From positions 62,001-126,000 of the forward strand of contig CBFHMJ010000011.1 of assembly GCA_965656875.1 (NCBI GenBank): a stretch of DNA of 64,000 nucleotides, given 5' to 3'. Position 1 is the first letter of the stretch, and each line of letters begins with the position of its first letter. A program made the translations under genes and the position numbers. The notes under the pieces are model-generated. The model was not told the DNA's origin. It saw nothing but the letters and a program-made list of their open reading frames with translations, and made no database searches. Source of the DNA: CBFHMJ01 sp965656875 (GTDB lineage: Bacteria > Pseudomonadota > Gammaproteobacteria > Enterobacterales > Alteromonadaceae). Below, one piece after another: positions 32,083-41,872 of this stretch.

Positions 32083-34458
32083 ATGGAAACCATTACGAAA
32101 ATACTGACGTTGATTCCTGACAATTGGGATGACGTGTTGGCGCAGGCCCAGCGGTTTGAGGGGCATGTCGGCACCGCGCACACCATTGTTGGTGATCAGC
32201 AGGCAACGATAGAGAGTTTCGTTGCCCGGGCGATTGAGTTCGTCGCCATCGACTGGACGACGATCGATGACTGGCTGAGTCGTACTCAGTTCTATCAGCA
32301 TCTGGAAGACGTGTCGTTGGATATTTCGGCATTATTAGCGGTGCCGGATGATATGGACTGGAGCGATTCAGCACGCCTTGATAGCTTGATTACCGATAAA
32401 TTTGAGCTGTTAAAAACTGCATTTTCCGGTTTGTCTGTTGAACGTAAAACTGGCGGTTCGGTTGATACTGCACTGGCGCTGGAACAGTTAAAAATCGTTG
32501 TTAATGGCATTCGTGACATTAGCGCAGATATCGATTTTGCTGATGCTGAGTCGGTCGAGTTATTCCGTAGCCGCATGACAGATTCCGTTAAACCCGCCAT
32601 GTTCACGTTAATCAATACGGTGTTTGGTATTGATTTAACGGCCTCTACCACGAATAGCAGTGCGGATTCGGTGTTTAGTCTGCCGCAAAAAATCCAGGCC
32701 GCACAACCTGAGCCGCCGGAATCGTTTGATCCGGCATTAAGCGAAAACGTGCGTTCGTCGCTGGAAATGCTCAGCCGGGCAAAACACGCGATTCCAGTGT
32801 TGCAGCAAGAGTTGAACAGCGTGTCAACGACAGCGACACCGCTAAGTGCTTTACTGGCTGGCTCTGAAGATTTTGTGGTTCATTTACAACAGCATTTACC
32901 TACGCTGGCCGAGGCACTCACTGCGGTTATGGAAGGTCAGGACTGGCAGAATGTTGATTTTGAACAGCTGAAATCGGACATCCAGCAGTTGTGTACTGTG
33001 GTGGTGGCGTTTCTGGATTCATCGCCTGCAACCGAGGCTATTCGTTCGTTGTTTGGCTCGGTGGACGGCGCATCACCGATACAGTTGATCGGGTTTGATG
33101 AGAGCTGGAGCACCGAGCAGAAACTGACGCAACTGGTGACAGATATCACGGCAATTTTCAGCTTGCCCGATGATTTCGATGATCTGGCACCGGATGCTTT
33201 CGTTACCTGGTTGAAAGGCAAGGTTGATGGTCTGGCGGATGTTATTAATCACATCGAGCTGTTTGGCTTTACCGCAGACAGTGCATGGCAGCGAGTAAAA
33301 ACCCCTGTTGAAGAATTGTTCTCGACGGAGGGTGCTGACTTGTCTTCACCTGAAGGCGTGACGGAATTTCTGTTCGATAAAGTGGTGTTGCTGGCTAACA
33401 TGCTGAATCCGGCCGCTGGCAGCGATTCAGGTAGCGATTCAGGCAGTAATACGGGCAGTAGTAATACGGGCAGTGAAAGCGGTGCTGATGGTGCGTCTGG
33501 CGATTCATCGGGTCAACAATCCGGTGGTGGATTTGCCGGGATGCTGGCGAATGCAGGCGGTAACATCATGCAACTGATGTTTAAGCTGATTGCGGAGCTG
33601 GTGGAAAAGGCGAAACTGATCTGGTTGTTTATCAAAAACAACGATCTGGGCCTGACACTGAAAGACCAGGACGCCGACTTTAAACCTGCCGCATTAACAC
33701 CGACTAATTATCAGGTGAACGCCGGTGCTGCGGCTGATCCGGCCCAGAACTCGGGCAGTGAATCATCGTCTGGCGACTCAGCGTCAGAGGGTTCGGCGAC
33801 GGGTTCGGATTCAGGATCGGATTCAGCGCCAACAGTGCCGGACGGCAGTTCAGATGATGTGATTTCCGCGCCATCGGTGCGAGAGGTCGTGTCGCTGGAG
33901 ATGGTGATTCGTAACTTACTGGGTGATCGTGATTCAGGTGTTATTTCTTATCTGCCATCGGATGTTCAGGATGTGATGTTGGGTATTCTCAATGGGGAAT
34001 ATCAACAGAAACTGACGGACGATCTGACGGCCATGTGGGAAGCGAGTGGTTTTGAACAGCAGTTCAGCGATCAAGCCGACGCATTTTTAGCGTTACAGCA
34101 ACCACAAACCGATGAACAGGGACAGCCGGTGACTCGAACCGCTGCCAGCCTGGTGTCGCAACTGGTTGCCGGTATTGGGCTGATGTACAACGCGGCTATC
34201 ACGTTTGCAGGCCAGGCGGTAACGCTGTTGGTCGATATCGTGTTTGAAGTGATTCATGTGCTGTTTGACGTGATTAAGGCATTCAAAGTGCCGTCGTCTG
34301 TACGCGACATCCTGCCTCATCAAATCGAAGATGCGTTGTTAGGTGAACATGATCCGAATCTGTTGTGCCTGGTTGCCGCTATTCCAACCGTGATTCTCAC
34401 GGGCTTTTTAACCGTTCCGGTTGAAACATTAAACAGCTGGATTGCAGAAGCGGCCTGA
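32083..34458 (+). CDS. Large protein with Ser/Asp/Gly linkers, unknown family
   Basis: A 791-aa protein. Residues ~1-445 are mostly helical and acidic. Two low-complexity Ser/Asp/Gly/Thr linkers lie near 447-490 and 555-595 (rich in SGSDSG and SSSGDSAS). The C-terminal third is amphipathic/hydrophobic (VAGIGLMYNAAITFAGQAV, then VLFDVIKAFKVPSSVRDI), possibly membrane- or partner-associating. It has no signal peptide or known motif. It is second in the run, 75 nt after the NusG paralogue. I do not recognise it; linkers suggest a multi-domain structural component. Confidence 0.75.
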   Translation: METITKILTLIPDNWDDVLAQAQRFEGHVGTAHTIVGDQQATIESFVARAIEFVAIDWTTIDDWLSRTQFYQHLEDVSLDISALLAVPDDMDWSDSARLDSLITDKFELLKTAFSGLSVERKTGGSVDTALALEQLKIVVNGIRDISADIDFADAESVELFRSRMTDSVKPAMFTLINTVFGIDLTASTTNSSADSVFSLPQKIQAAQPEPPESFDPALSENVRSSLEMLSRAKHAIPVLQQELNSVSTTATPLSALLAGSEDFVVHLQQHLPTLAEALTAVMEGQDWQNVDFEQLKSDIQQLCTVVVAFLDSSPATEAIRSLFGSVDGASPIQLIGFDESWSTEQKLTQLVTDITAIFSLPDDFDDLAPDAFVTWLKGKVDGLADVINHIELFGFTADSAWQRVKTPVEELFSTEGADLSSPEGVTEFLFDKVVLLANMLNPAAGSDSGSDSGSNTGSSNTGSESGADGASGDSSGQQSGGGFAGMLANAGGNIMQLMFKLIAELVEKAKLIWLFIKNNDLGLTLKDQDADFKPAALTPTNYQVNAGAAADPAQNSGSESSSGDSASEGSATGSDSGSDSAPTVPDGSSDDVISAPSVREVVSLEMVIRNLLGDRDSGVISYLPSDVQDVMLGILNGEYQQKLTDDLTAMWEASGFEQQFSDQADAFLALQQPQTDEQGQPVTRTAASLVSQLVAGIGLMYNAAITFAGQAVTLLVDIVFEVIHVLFDVIKAFKVPSSVRDILPHQIEDALLGEHDPNLLCLVAAIPTVILTGFLTVPVETLNSWIAEAA

Positions 34459-34494
34459 TCGCGCTGCATGTACAGTCGTTTCAGCACTTTTATT

Positions 34495-34531
34495 CAGAGC
34501 ACGCTCTGATTCTCAAGGCGATTCAGCCTTG
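34495..34531 (+). other. Two adjacent hairpins in an operon gap
   Basis: CAGAGC-AC-GCTCTG (34495-34508) and CAAGGC-GATTCA-GCCTTG (34514-34531) are perfect small hairpins in the 116-bp gap between genes, with no T-run. They may be RNA processing sites or weak attenuators. Confidence 0.5.
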
Positions 34532-34574
34532 TTATCTCTTACCTAAATTTATAACTCTTGATAGGACTATATCT

Positions 34575-35513
34575 ATGAATATTAGCGAACGAATTCTGAA
34601 GAATGCGGTCAAGCTGGGAGGAAACAGTCTTTATTTCTACACTGTAGACATCAGGCTTAAAAATCTATCAGCGACATCAGACATTACGCTTGATGGCGTT
34701 CCTTTGACAAAAGTAGAAGACAATTCATTTCTTTGGGTTGATGGCAATGGTGTGACCTACGGCATCATTGACGAATTTACCGATACGTCTGGTACAGCAA
34801 GCGAAGTAACTGAAAATATTTGTCTTCATAGTAAGAATGCTTTCCCTGCTATTGATACGGACACAGATCCCGTGACTCGCTCGAAATATGTTGAGGTTGC
34901 GGCTGAGAACATTAATTCAGACGGCATTATTAAAGAAGCGCCTGGTTGGTCTGAAGCTAAGCCAGCAAAGGAAACAGGTAAATTCGAACCAAAGTTTAGC
35001 AACAAAGGGAATCTTTGCCGATTCAGTGTCGCGTCAAAAGATACCGTATTTCACGACAAAATTGATGATCTGGAAAACGGTAGAATCAATGTTGATGCTT
35101 TTACTAAAACTGAAAAGGATTCAGAAGGAGAAATTACCAAAGAGTCTTACATCGACCAGATGGGAAGAGCGATTGAACATGCGCGAGAAGAGTTTAAAAA
35201 AATCTTAAAATTTCAGATTGGCGTGATCCAATATGAACGTAATACGTCAGTAATCGACAATGCATTCAATGGTTTTTATGCCTGGTTGCTTGAACGTGCA
35301 ATGGGAGACTTGTCCAGACAGAAGTTGGATGTAGATCATTATTTCGACAACATCGAAATCGTTAAAGATTATGTGACGTCGAGTGTAACAACGTTGAATT
35401 CAATCTTGAATGTTATTGCTGTCATTAGAGCGCCTACCCCGGACAAAGATGAACTACAGAAAATTCTGGAAGAACGTACAATCGACCTTAGCATGATTGT
35501 GAAAGCAAAATAA
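34575..35513 (+). CDS. Unknown 312-aa protein, AT-richer than neighbours
   Basis: A 312-aa soluble protein without signal peptide or recognisable domain. The N-terminal ~115 residues look beta-rich (FYTVDIRLKNLSATSDITL), and the rest is helical and charged (HAREEFKKILKFQIGVIQYE). AGGA precedes the ATG. Codon use is visibly more A/T-rich than in the flanking giant genes, as in the next gene, hinting at separate ancestry. Its role is unknown; position between large proteins suggests a small component or chaperone of the assembly. Confidence 0.72.
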   Translation: MNISERILKNAVKLGGNSLYFYTVDIRLKNLSATSDITLDGVPLTKVEDNSFLWVDGNGVTYGIIDEFTDTSGTASEVTENICLHSKNAFPAIDTDTDPVTRSKYVEVAAENINSDGIIKEAPGWSEAKPAKETGKFEPKFSNKGNLCRFSVASKDTVFHDKIDDLENGRINVDAFTKTEKDSEGEITKESYIDQMGRAIEHAREEFKKILKFQIGVIQYERNTSVIDNAFNGFYAWLLERAMGDLSRQKLDVDHYFDNIEIVKDYVTSSVTTLNSILNVIAVIRAPTPDKDELQKILEERTIDLSMIVKAK

Positions 35514-35555
35514 TATTTAATGTATTGAAATAAAACTAATTAACTGGAGTTTAAT

Positions 35556-36428
35556 ATGGATAGTGATGAAATAATCGTTGAGATTGAAAATAAACAACCG
35601 CGTCTCGACCCTGAAAATTCAGATACATTTGAGGCTTTTAAAAGTGTAATGTTGAACTATACACTTTCACCTATCAAAGAGATTCATGGTGATCCTGCTT
35701 CTTATGTTTCGGGATACAGTCTGGAGATTGATTTTGCGAAAGCTATAAGTGAAATGGCTAATAAAATCTCTACGACTACACTTCGCGAGAAATTTTATAA
35801 GGACTACGTTGCTTTTAAAGCTGCTGCACTCCGTGATGTCGATGTGGCCGCTGATAAAGTGGCCTTTGATAAAAATTTCTCAAGCTTGGTTCAGCGTCTG
35901 CAATTATTTGTCCTTGCAACTAATGAGACTGCCCCAGATACGCTGAGAAATACTATTATCCAGAATTCAACACTTGCTGTTACTGAAGAATTTAAGGCCT
36001 ACAGATTTAGCAGTAGAGTGTGTGTATTTGCTAAAGATGAGCATATTGAATTATACAAGCAGGCGCTGTCTGATTTAGTTTCTCTGGCTAAACTAATGAA
36101 GGGTGAATTTAAAACATCATTTAGCAAAAGAACACTTAAAGGATTAAATATTACATCAGCGGTCCTGCAAGAAATATTTACATTAGGTACGTTGTGGACA
36201 GATGTTATTACTAATCATATACGCCTTGATGCGGAATATGATTATGAGCGTGTTCGCCGTACGCTGGCGCGTAAAGATGATGCAACGGGTGACGTTGCTC
36301 AGATTGAGCAAATTGTTAATTCGTTTATCACTAGTGGTGTTAAAAACACAGAAAATCAACCAGTTAAAGTCGAAGTTCAACCGTGCCCACCTTGTCCGGA
36401 AACAGAAGAGGAACAGCAGACAACTTAG
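35556..36428 (+). CDS. Unknown 290-aa helical protein, AT-richer than neighbours
   Basis: A 290-aa mostly helical, charged protein, ending in a short Pro/Cys motif PCPPCPETEEEQQTT. GGAG precedes the ATG. No signal peptide, membrane segment or known motif is visible. It shares low-GC codon use with the preceding gene, 42 nt upstream, and the two form a pair. The CPPC at the C-terminus could bind metal or form a redox pair but may be incidental. Not recognised. The 36429-36627 gap holds nothing I can support beyond an AAGGA ribosome site. Confidence 0.7.
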   Translation: MDSDEIIVEIENKQPRLDPENSDTFEAFKSVMLNYTLSPIKEIHGDPASYVSGYSLEIDFAKAISEMANKISTTTLREKFYKDYVAFKAAALRDVDVAADKVAFDKNFSSLVQRLQLFVLATNETAPDTLRNTIIQNSTLAVTEEFKAYRFSSRVCVFAKDEHIELYKQALSDLVSLAKLMKGEFKTSFSKRTLKGLNITSAVLQEIFTLGTLWTDVITNHIRLDAEYDYERVRRTLARKDDATGDVAQIEQIVNSFITSGVKNTENQPVKVEVQPCPPCPETEEEQQTT

Positions 36429-36627
36429 ACACGGTACCCATTTTTATTCTTTGCTACTCATCACTGATTAGCACCTCTGAACTTCATTTCCACACGTAAC
36501 ACTCTTCTCTCAATCTCTGCTTCATTCGCATACCAGGCTGTTTATGTTTCAGCGCTGTTGGGTTTTTGCGGCCTGAATTTGGTGGGAGCGGGTGATTACG
36601 TGTGTCAGAAAATCATAAGGATTCCTT

Positions 36628-39600
36628 ATGCTTACAGAGTTTTTCTCGCGAAAAATTCTGTCACTGGCATCAAATAGCGGTAGCATCAGTGCTACCGCTG
36701 TTCCCGGCAGTGACAGTAGCACCTGGTGCTGCGATCTGATTCCCACTGATTTTGCTGGCGGTACGCTTGAGCTGGTGAAATGGGTGGCGGGCGATCAGGT
36801 TGCATCGCATCTGGACAATGTATTGAGCCTTGGGGGCCAGGCGCTGGACCCTCTTATTAGTTTGAATGGTTCGAGACTTGAGATCCTTGGACTGGCAAGT
36901 CTTGAGATTGAACGGTTTCGGGTATCGATTGCAAAAGAAACATCGGTCGGCGCTATCGGCGAACAGGCCACGGTACCGGAAGGTGAGCTTCCGGCTGATC
37001 AGGTGTTTACGCTGGCCTTTACCGGCATACTGGCACTGGATGGTGTGGTGAGTTTAGGCGGTGATCTGGTATTACAGATCAAGCGAAATGCACCGCCAGC
37101 TTTGCAATTCCAGCTTAACGACAACAGTCGTTTTGAGACGATTCGTGTGCCATTACCCGGCATTGGCCCTGACCTGGTGTTGGCGCCGTCTGTGTCGGTA
37201 CTGGATGTGGCTCGTGAAAAGAATACCGGTTCAACGACTAATGCTCTGGTCAGTGAAGGCCGCATCGGTATTAGTGGTGGTCCGGCGTGGCTGGACAGTT
37301 TGCTACCGGATGAACTGGTTTTCTCGATGTCGATTGCCAGTACAAAAGATCTGTCGGGTCAGTCCAAATTACTGCTTAGCCTGACGGTGCCGCAGATTAT
37401 GGATGATGTGACGGTTAATATTCCGGCCATCCCACAAATTATTCCGGGTTTCCCGGCATTAAATGTTGGTGCCGTGAATATGCTGCTGAGCAATCTATCG
37501 GTTGTTCTCGACGGTTCAAACGGTTTCAAACCTTACATGACGCTGGACTTTGGCGTCGGATTACCACAGGCATTAAACGATATTATGGCGAGCTTCTCGC
37601 CGGGCAATCCACTGGTGGAATTCAATACCTTCGATGCCAGTAATCCGGACACTACCCGGGTGACGGGGCGTGTGATTGTGGATGAAGAACTGGTTCAGTT
37701 TAAGCCGCTAACATCACCGATTAAGGGCATTGAAACCGCGCCGGTCTCTGATGTACCGGGCAGTCAGCAAGGTAGTACCTGGATTATTGATCTGGGCGAT
37801 AACGGCCTGATTCATATTGAACCGCCAACATTCGCCAAGTCAACCACATCGAGCGCTATGGCCGCGTCGGGTGGCTTTGATATTAAACGCCCGTTGAAGC
37901 TGTCATTAGCAAGGGTGAAGTCATTGATCGATGGCTTGCTGTTTGACGGGGCCAGCGCTCTGGTACCAGACAGCCTTGAATTGAAAGATATTAACGTGCT
38001 TGATGGCAACAATCTGAATGCCTCTGCACTGGCGGCCCTGTGGGGCGGTAAATTCCCATCTGCACTAAATGCTGTATTCAGTCAGTTATCGTCACTGATT
38101 GCACACATGCCGGATGCGTTAAAGTCTTATCTGAACTTTACGATCCCCGACAGTTTTTATTACAACTTCCGCATGAACGCCGATGGCAGTTGTGTGGGAG
38201 GGGTTAAGTTACCGGACGACCAGCCACTGCGGTTGTTATTGCCGTCCGGCTTGAGTTTATTTGGCCTTGAGATCCGTCAGGCCAGCCTTGGTCAGTTAAA
38301 CGGCGGCAAATTAGGACTGCTGGAACTGGATGTTACGGTTGACCATTTCTTCTTGCCAGAAGTTGCGGCCTCAATGGCGCTGAATATGGCAAGCGTGCCG
38401 TTGTTGCCAGATTCAAACCGTCTGAATATGCAGCTTGATCTGCGAAAAGTCGTGGCGATTATTAACTTCCAGAGTGGCACGGTTATCCCGCTGTTTTACG
38501 ACAATATTGGCCTGGGGCGTCTGGGTGCTGAAGGCTTTGAACTGGGTTCAAACTTCCAGTTGCCAAAACCAACAGCCGATATCATGGACTTGTCACAGTT
38601 GGCGGCATTGCTGGTGAACTTCCTCACTTTACCGGCCAGCGATGAGCGAGGATTGTTAGATCCGAAGGTCACGCCAGAAGTGCTATCGACCCAGTTTGTG
38701 ATTGGCGAACAGTTCCTGAACACACCGGAATACACAGGTGATGTGGTCCTCGGGCAGCGTGGCAGTGAATTACTGACGATTGAATCGTCGGATTTATGGC
38801 CGTATCTGGCGCATACGCTGAACTTCCTGAAAACCGGTCGTATCGATGAATTCCTGCAAGCATTCCCACTGGATTATCGAGTAGGTTCTCAGGCGCTGAA
38901 TTTCTTTGGTCTGGCGAGCATTGATGTGGACTGGTTAATCAGTTCACCGGAAGAATTTGTGGAAACGGCCTATCCACGACTTGGTCTGGATACTGAATCT
39001 TCCAGCCAGGTATTAGCACTGCTGCCGGATATGGAAACCGCCAATCCGAATCACCTGGTGACCTTGTTACGCGGTGAAGCGGATATTGCGGGTGTGGTTA
39101 AGCTCGACAGTACGTTTGCCTTCAGTGGCGGCATGACGGGCGCAACCACAGGATTCCGTTTTAATGGTGAACTGGCGGGCATCGTTGGTCTTGAGATGAT
39201 GGGTAAAACCTCGATCGAACTGGACCCGGCGGGCTTTGAAGTGGCCGGTGCGGCGCGATTGTCATTATTTGACACGCCAGTACTGGAAGGTGAGGCAGGG
39301 ATCAAAAATGACCTGTTGTATCTGCGAGGTGCGCTGAACCTGTTCCCGAACTCCGGCATTTTATCATTGACGGCAGATATCGACGGCCAGGTGTCGAGCG
39401 ACGGTGTTCGACTGGCCGGTGCGACAGACTTCAAGGTCGGCGGTGTGTCACTGATCAACGGTGATGTGGTGCTGACCCATGAGTCATTAGAAGTTGCGGG
39501 CCGTTTCCTGGGTGTAGAAACAACGGTATTCATCGGCAATGACAACGGCAATCCAAAGATTGCGGGCTCTCTGAGCTTGCATGAGAGTTTGTCGATTCAG

Positions 39601-41805
39601 ACACAGGATATTGTGATTCAGGGCATTAAGCTCAGTGATCCACTGCGTTTGGAAACATCTATTGATATCGACTTGTCGATTGAAGCGAGTCTGAATCGCT
39701 TCGGTCTGGGTGTGAAAGCGAACTTCACGGTGCTGGATCAGTCGTTTGATATTGATTTGAATCTGTCGGTTGTGCCGTCAGACATTGATGATCTGTTGGC
39801 CAGTTTGCTGTCTCAGGCGACTGAGATGGTACAGGATTTTGTCAAAGGCTTGTTGAATCGTCCGGAGAAACTACTGGAAGTGATCGCTCGCGCAGCGTTG
39901 GCGATTACCGAAACCAATGTGTCAGCAATTTCCATTGATGGTGATGATGGCGATATCGGCTTACTGAGCCTGCAAAATCGCCTGTTTAATTTGACGGCAC
40001 TGGCGACCTATAACGGTGGCGATTCACTGGACAACCTGTTCGCCTATGCGCAGTCCAGCCAGGCGTCAATTCGTTCTCCTTCGTTCAATGTTGAAGGTAT
40101 TGCATTGGCACTGGCCTGTAATCGCAGTGTACGGATGCCAAAACTGGACAACATCAAACAATTCCCACTGGTGAAACGACTACGCAATGGCGATGAAATC
40201 GGTGCTAATCCAACGGATGCAACGATTGCCAAAGCGAAGAGTGCAGTGACGGAATTAACCCGTCAGTTACCGCGCAAGAAAGGCACGTATACCTGGGCGG
40301 CAGGCATTCAGGCGAATTCCTTTAAGTTGATCAGTTCAACCAATGTCTTCATGACTGAAATGGGCACTGATCTGGCGGCGTATCTGGTCGGTACTGCGTC
40401 GGTGAAACTACCGCCGAAGCCATTGACTACGGTCGTCAATATGGAATTCAACTATCGTGCAGCCATTGATTTGACCGGTGGCAGCGTGAAGATGGATGGC
40501 AAGCTGACCAACAACAGTTATGTGTTGGCGAAGGCCGCGAAACTGTCTGGTGGCTTTGCGTATCACTCCTGGTTGGCTGGTCCGTATTCCGGTGATTTCG
40601 TGATGACGATGGGCGGATATGCGCCGGGCTTTAACAAACCGAGCCATTATCCGTCTGTGCCGCGCTTGAAACTGAAGTGGAAGATTTCGTCCAAACTCAG
40701 TGCCAAGGGCAACATGTATATGGCGCTGACACCGACCAATATTATGGCTGGTGGTAATCTGGATGCGGTGTTTAAAGCCGGACCATTAAAAGCGTCGTTC
40801 GATGCCGGTATCAACTTCATGATGTACTGGCAGCCATTCTTCTACAAAGCCAATATCGATATTGATATCAGTGCCTCTGTCACGTTGAAAGTTCGAATCA
40901 GCGTTGGCTTTGCGTCCTTTACGATCCGTAAAACATTCCGCGCCGGACTGGGGGCAGACCTCAGTATCTGGGGGCCGAAATTTGCGGGTAAGGCGAAGGT
41001 TAAATGGAAAATCTTCAGCTTCACGATCAAGTTTGGTTCATCCAGCAAGCCACGACCTAAGCCAATTAGCTGGAGTAAATTCAAGAAGGATTACCTCAAC
41101 AGTGGCCGACGACTTGCGCCTGAGTTTGCCATCGCCAACGGTGCGCTTGGTCAGATGAAAGAAGGTGCGAAGACCTGGCAAGTGGTTGACCCGGATCAGG
41201 TCGAACTGACGCTGAACAGTAAATTCCCGCTACGTAAATTACGTACGCGCCCGGACGATGCTGCATACAGTCATAAAGCCTTTTCACAGACGGGCGATGC
41301 TTTCCATCTGGCACCGACTGATCCATCCGGTGCAGAGCCTGAAAGCCAGTGGTATCTCGATCTGATTTACAAAGCACCGGCGGGTATGTATTTCCAGGGT
41401 GAAGCGATTGAGCGATCGTATCCAAAAGCCGTTTGGGGGCCAGACTTTGAGCCAAGACCATCGAAGAAAGGCACCTTGTCGCTGCTGAGTGGCACCAGCC
41501 TGGTGCCGTTCCCGGGCAAGCCGCCGGGCTTTACCGATGCTGTCGATGCCGATGAGTTCAAATACCAGGACGTGGTTGAGAATGACCCGACCTGGCAATG
41601 GGGCAGCCCGTTGAATGCGGTATTGAGTGATGACGAAGCCGTCAACGTGACGCAGATTCAATCGACGATTGCCAGTGCCGAGGCGAATACGGCCCGGGAA
41701 TCGCTGGCTGAATTCATCGGTTATGACGAATCAATGTCGATGGCTGATGTTGCTGCTCGTCCGGCATCTGTCTTTATCGGTGTTCCACGCAGTGCGATTG
41801 GTTAA
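36628..41805 (+). CDS. Giant beta-rich protein resembling DUF6603 family
   Basis: A 1725-aa protein, the largest in the window. It is dominated by alternating hydrophobic strands (GFEVAGAARLSLFDTPVLEG, NGDVVLTHESLEVAGRFLG and similar), suggesting a long beta scaffold with repeated units. Residues ~1437-1470 carry GADLSIWGPKFAGKAKVKWK followed by SFTIKFG, which I recall as the DUF6603 signature, a family of very large proteins in bacteria and fungi of unknown function. The last ~250 residues are polar (RRLAPEFA, PDQVELTLN) and may be a separate domain. No secretion signal is visible. AAGGA precedes the ATG. Family assignment is from memory and should be tested. Confidence 0.7.
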   Translation: MLTEFFSRKILSLASNSGSISATAVPGSDSSTWCCDLIPTDFAGGTLELVKWVAGDQVASHLDNVLSLGGQALDPLISLNGSRLEILGLASLEIERFRVSIAKETSVGAIGEQATVPEGELPADQVFTLAFTGILALDGVVSLGGDLVLQIKRNAPPALQFQLNDNSRFETIRVPLPGIGPDLVLAPSVSVLDVAREKNTGSTTNALVSEGRIGISGGPAWLDSLLPDELVFSMSIASTKDLSGQSKLLLSLTVPQIMDDVTVNIPAIPQIIPGFPALNVGAVNMLLSNLSVVLDGSNGFKPYMTLDFGVGLPQALNDIMASFSPGNPLVEFNTFDASNPDTTRVTGRVIVDEELVQFKPLTSPIKGIETAPVSDVPGSQQGSTWIIDLGDNGLIHIEPPTFAKSTTSSAMAASGGFDIKRPLKLSLARVKSLIDGLLFDGASALVPDSLELKDINVLDGNNLNASALAALWGGKFPSALNAVFSQLSSLIAHMPDALKSYLNFTIPDSFYYNFRMNADGSCVGGVKLPDDQPLRLLLPSGLSLFGLEIRQASLGQLNGGKLGLLELDVTVDHFFLPEVAASMALNMASVPLLPDSNRLNMQLDLRKVVAIINFQSGTVIPLFYDNIGLGRLGAEGFELGSNFQLPKPTADIMDLSQLAALLVNFLTLPASDERGLLDPKVTPEVLSTQFVIGEQFLNTPEYTGDVVLGQRGSELLTIESSDLWPYLAHTLNFLKTGRIDEFLQAFPLDYRVGSQALNFFGLASIDVDWLISSPEEFVETAYPRLGLDTESSSQVLALLPDMETANPNHLVTLLRGEADIAGVVKLDSTFAFSGGMTGATTGFRFNGELAGIVGLEMMGKTSIELDPAGFEVAGAARLSLFDTPVLEGEAGIKNDLLYLRGALNLFPNSGILSLTADIDGQVSSDGVRLAGATDFKVGGVSLINGDVVLTHESLEVAGRFLGVETTVFIGNDNGNPKIAGSLSLHESLSIQTQDIVIQGIKLSDPLRLETSIDIDLSIEASLNRFGLGVKANFTVLDQSFDIDLNLSVVPSDIDDLLASLLSQATEMVQDFVKGLLNRPEKLLEVIARAALAITETNVSAISIDGDDGDIGLLSLQNRLFNLTALATYNGGDSLDNLFAYAQSSQASIRSPSFNVEGIALALACNRSVRMPKLDNIKQFPLVKRLRNGDEIGANPTDATIAKAKSAVTELTRQLPRKKGTYTWAAGIQANSFKLISSTNVFMTEMGTDLAAYLVGTASVKLPPKPLTTVVNMEFNYRAAIDLTGGSVKMDGKLTNNSYVLAKAAKLSGGFAYHSWLAGPYSGDFVMTMGGYAPGFNKPSHYPSVPRLKLKWKISSKLSAKGNMYMALTPTNIMAGGNLDAVFKAGPLKASFDAGINFMMYWQPFFYKANIDIDISASVTLKVRISVGFASFTIRKTFRAGLGADLSIWGPKFAGKAKVKWKIFSFTIKFGSSSKPRPKPISWSKFKKDYLNSGRRLAPEFAIANGALGQMKEGAKTWQVVDPDQVELTLNSKFPLRKLRTRPDDAAYSHKAFSQTGDAFHLAPTDPSGAEPESQWYLDLIYKAPAGMYFQGEAIERSYPKAVWGPDFEPRPSKKGTLSLLSGTSLVPFPGKPPGFTDAVDADEFKYQDVVENDPTWQWGSPLNAVLSDDEAVNVTQIQSTIASAEANTARESLAEFIGYDESMSMADVAARPASVFIGVPRSAIG

Positions 41806-41829
41806 TCCAGTCTTGTTATCCAACCTTTT

Positions 41830-41856
41830 ACTGTCGGGCTAATCTGGCCCGGCAGT
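41830..41856 (+). other. Hairpin between giant genes
   Basis: ACTGTCGGGC pairs with GCCCGGCAGT across a 7-nt loop, leaving one mismatch, with no T-run. It lies between the 1725-aa and 824-aa genes, 17 nt before the next start, and could be a pause, processing or weak attenuation site. Confidence 0.55.
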
Positions 41857-41872
41857 CCTACAGGAGCTACCC

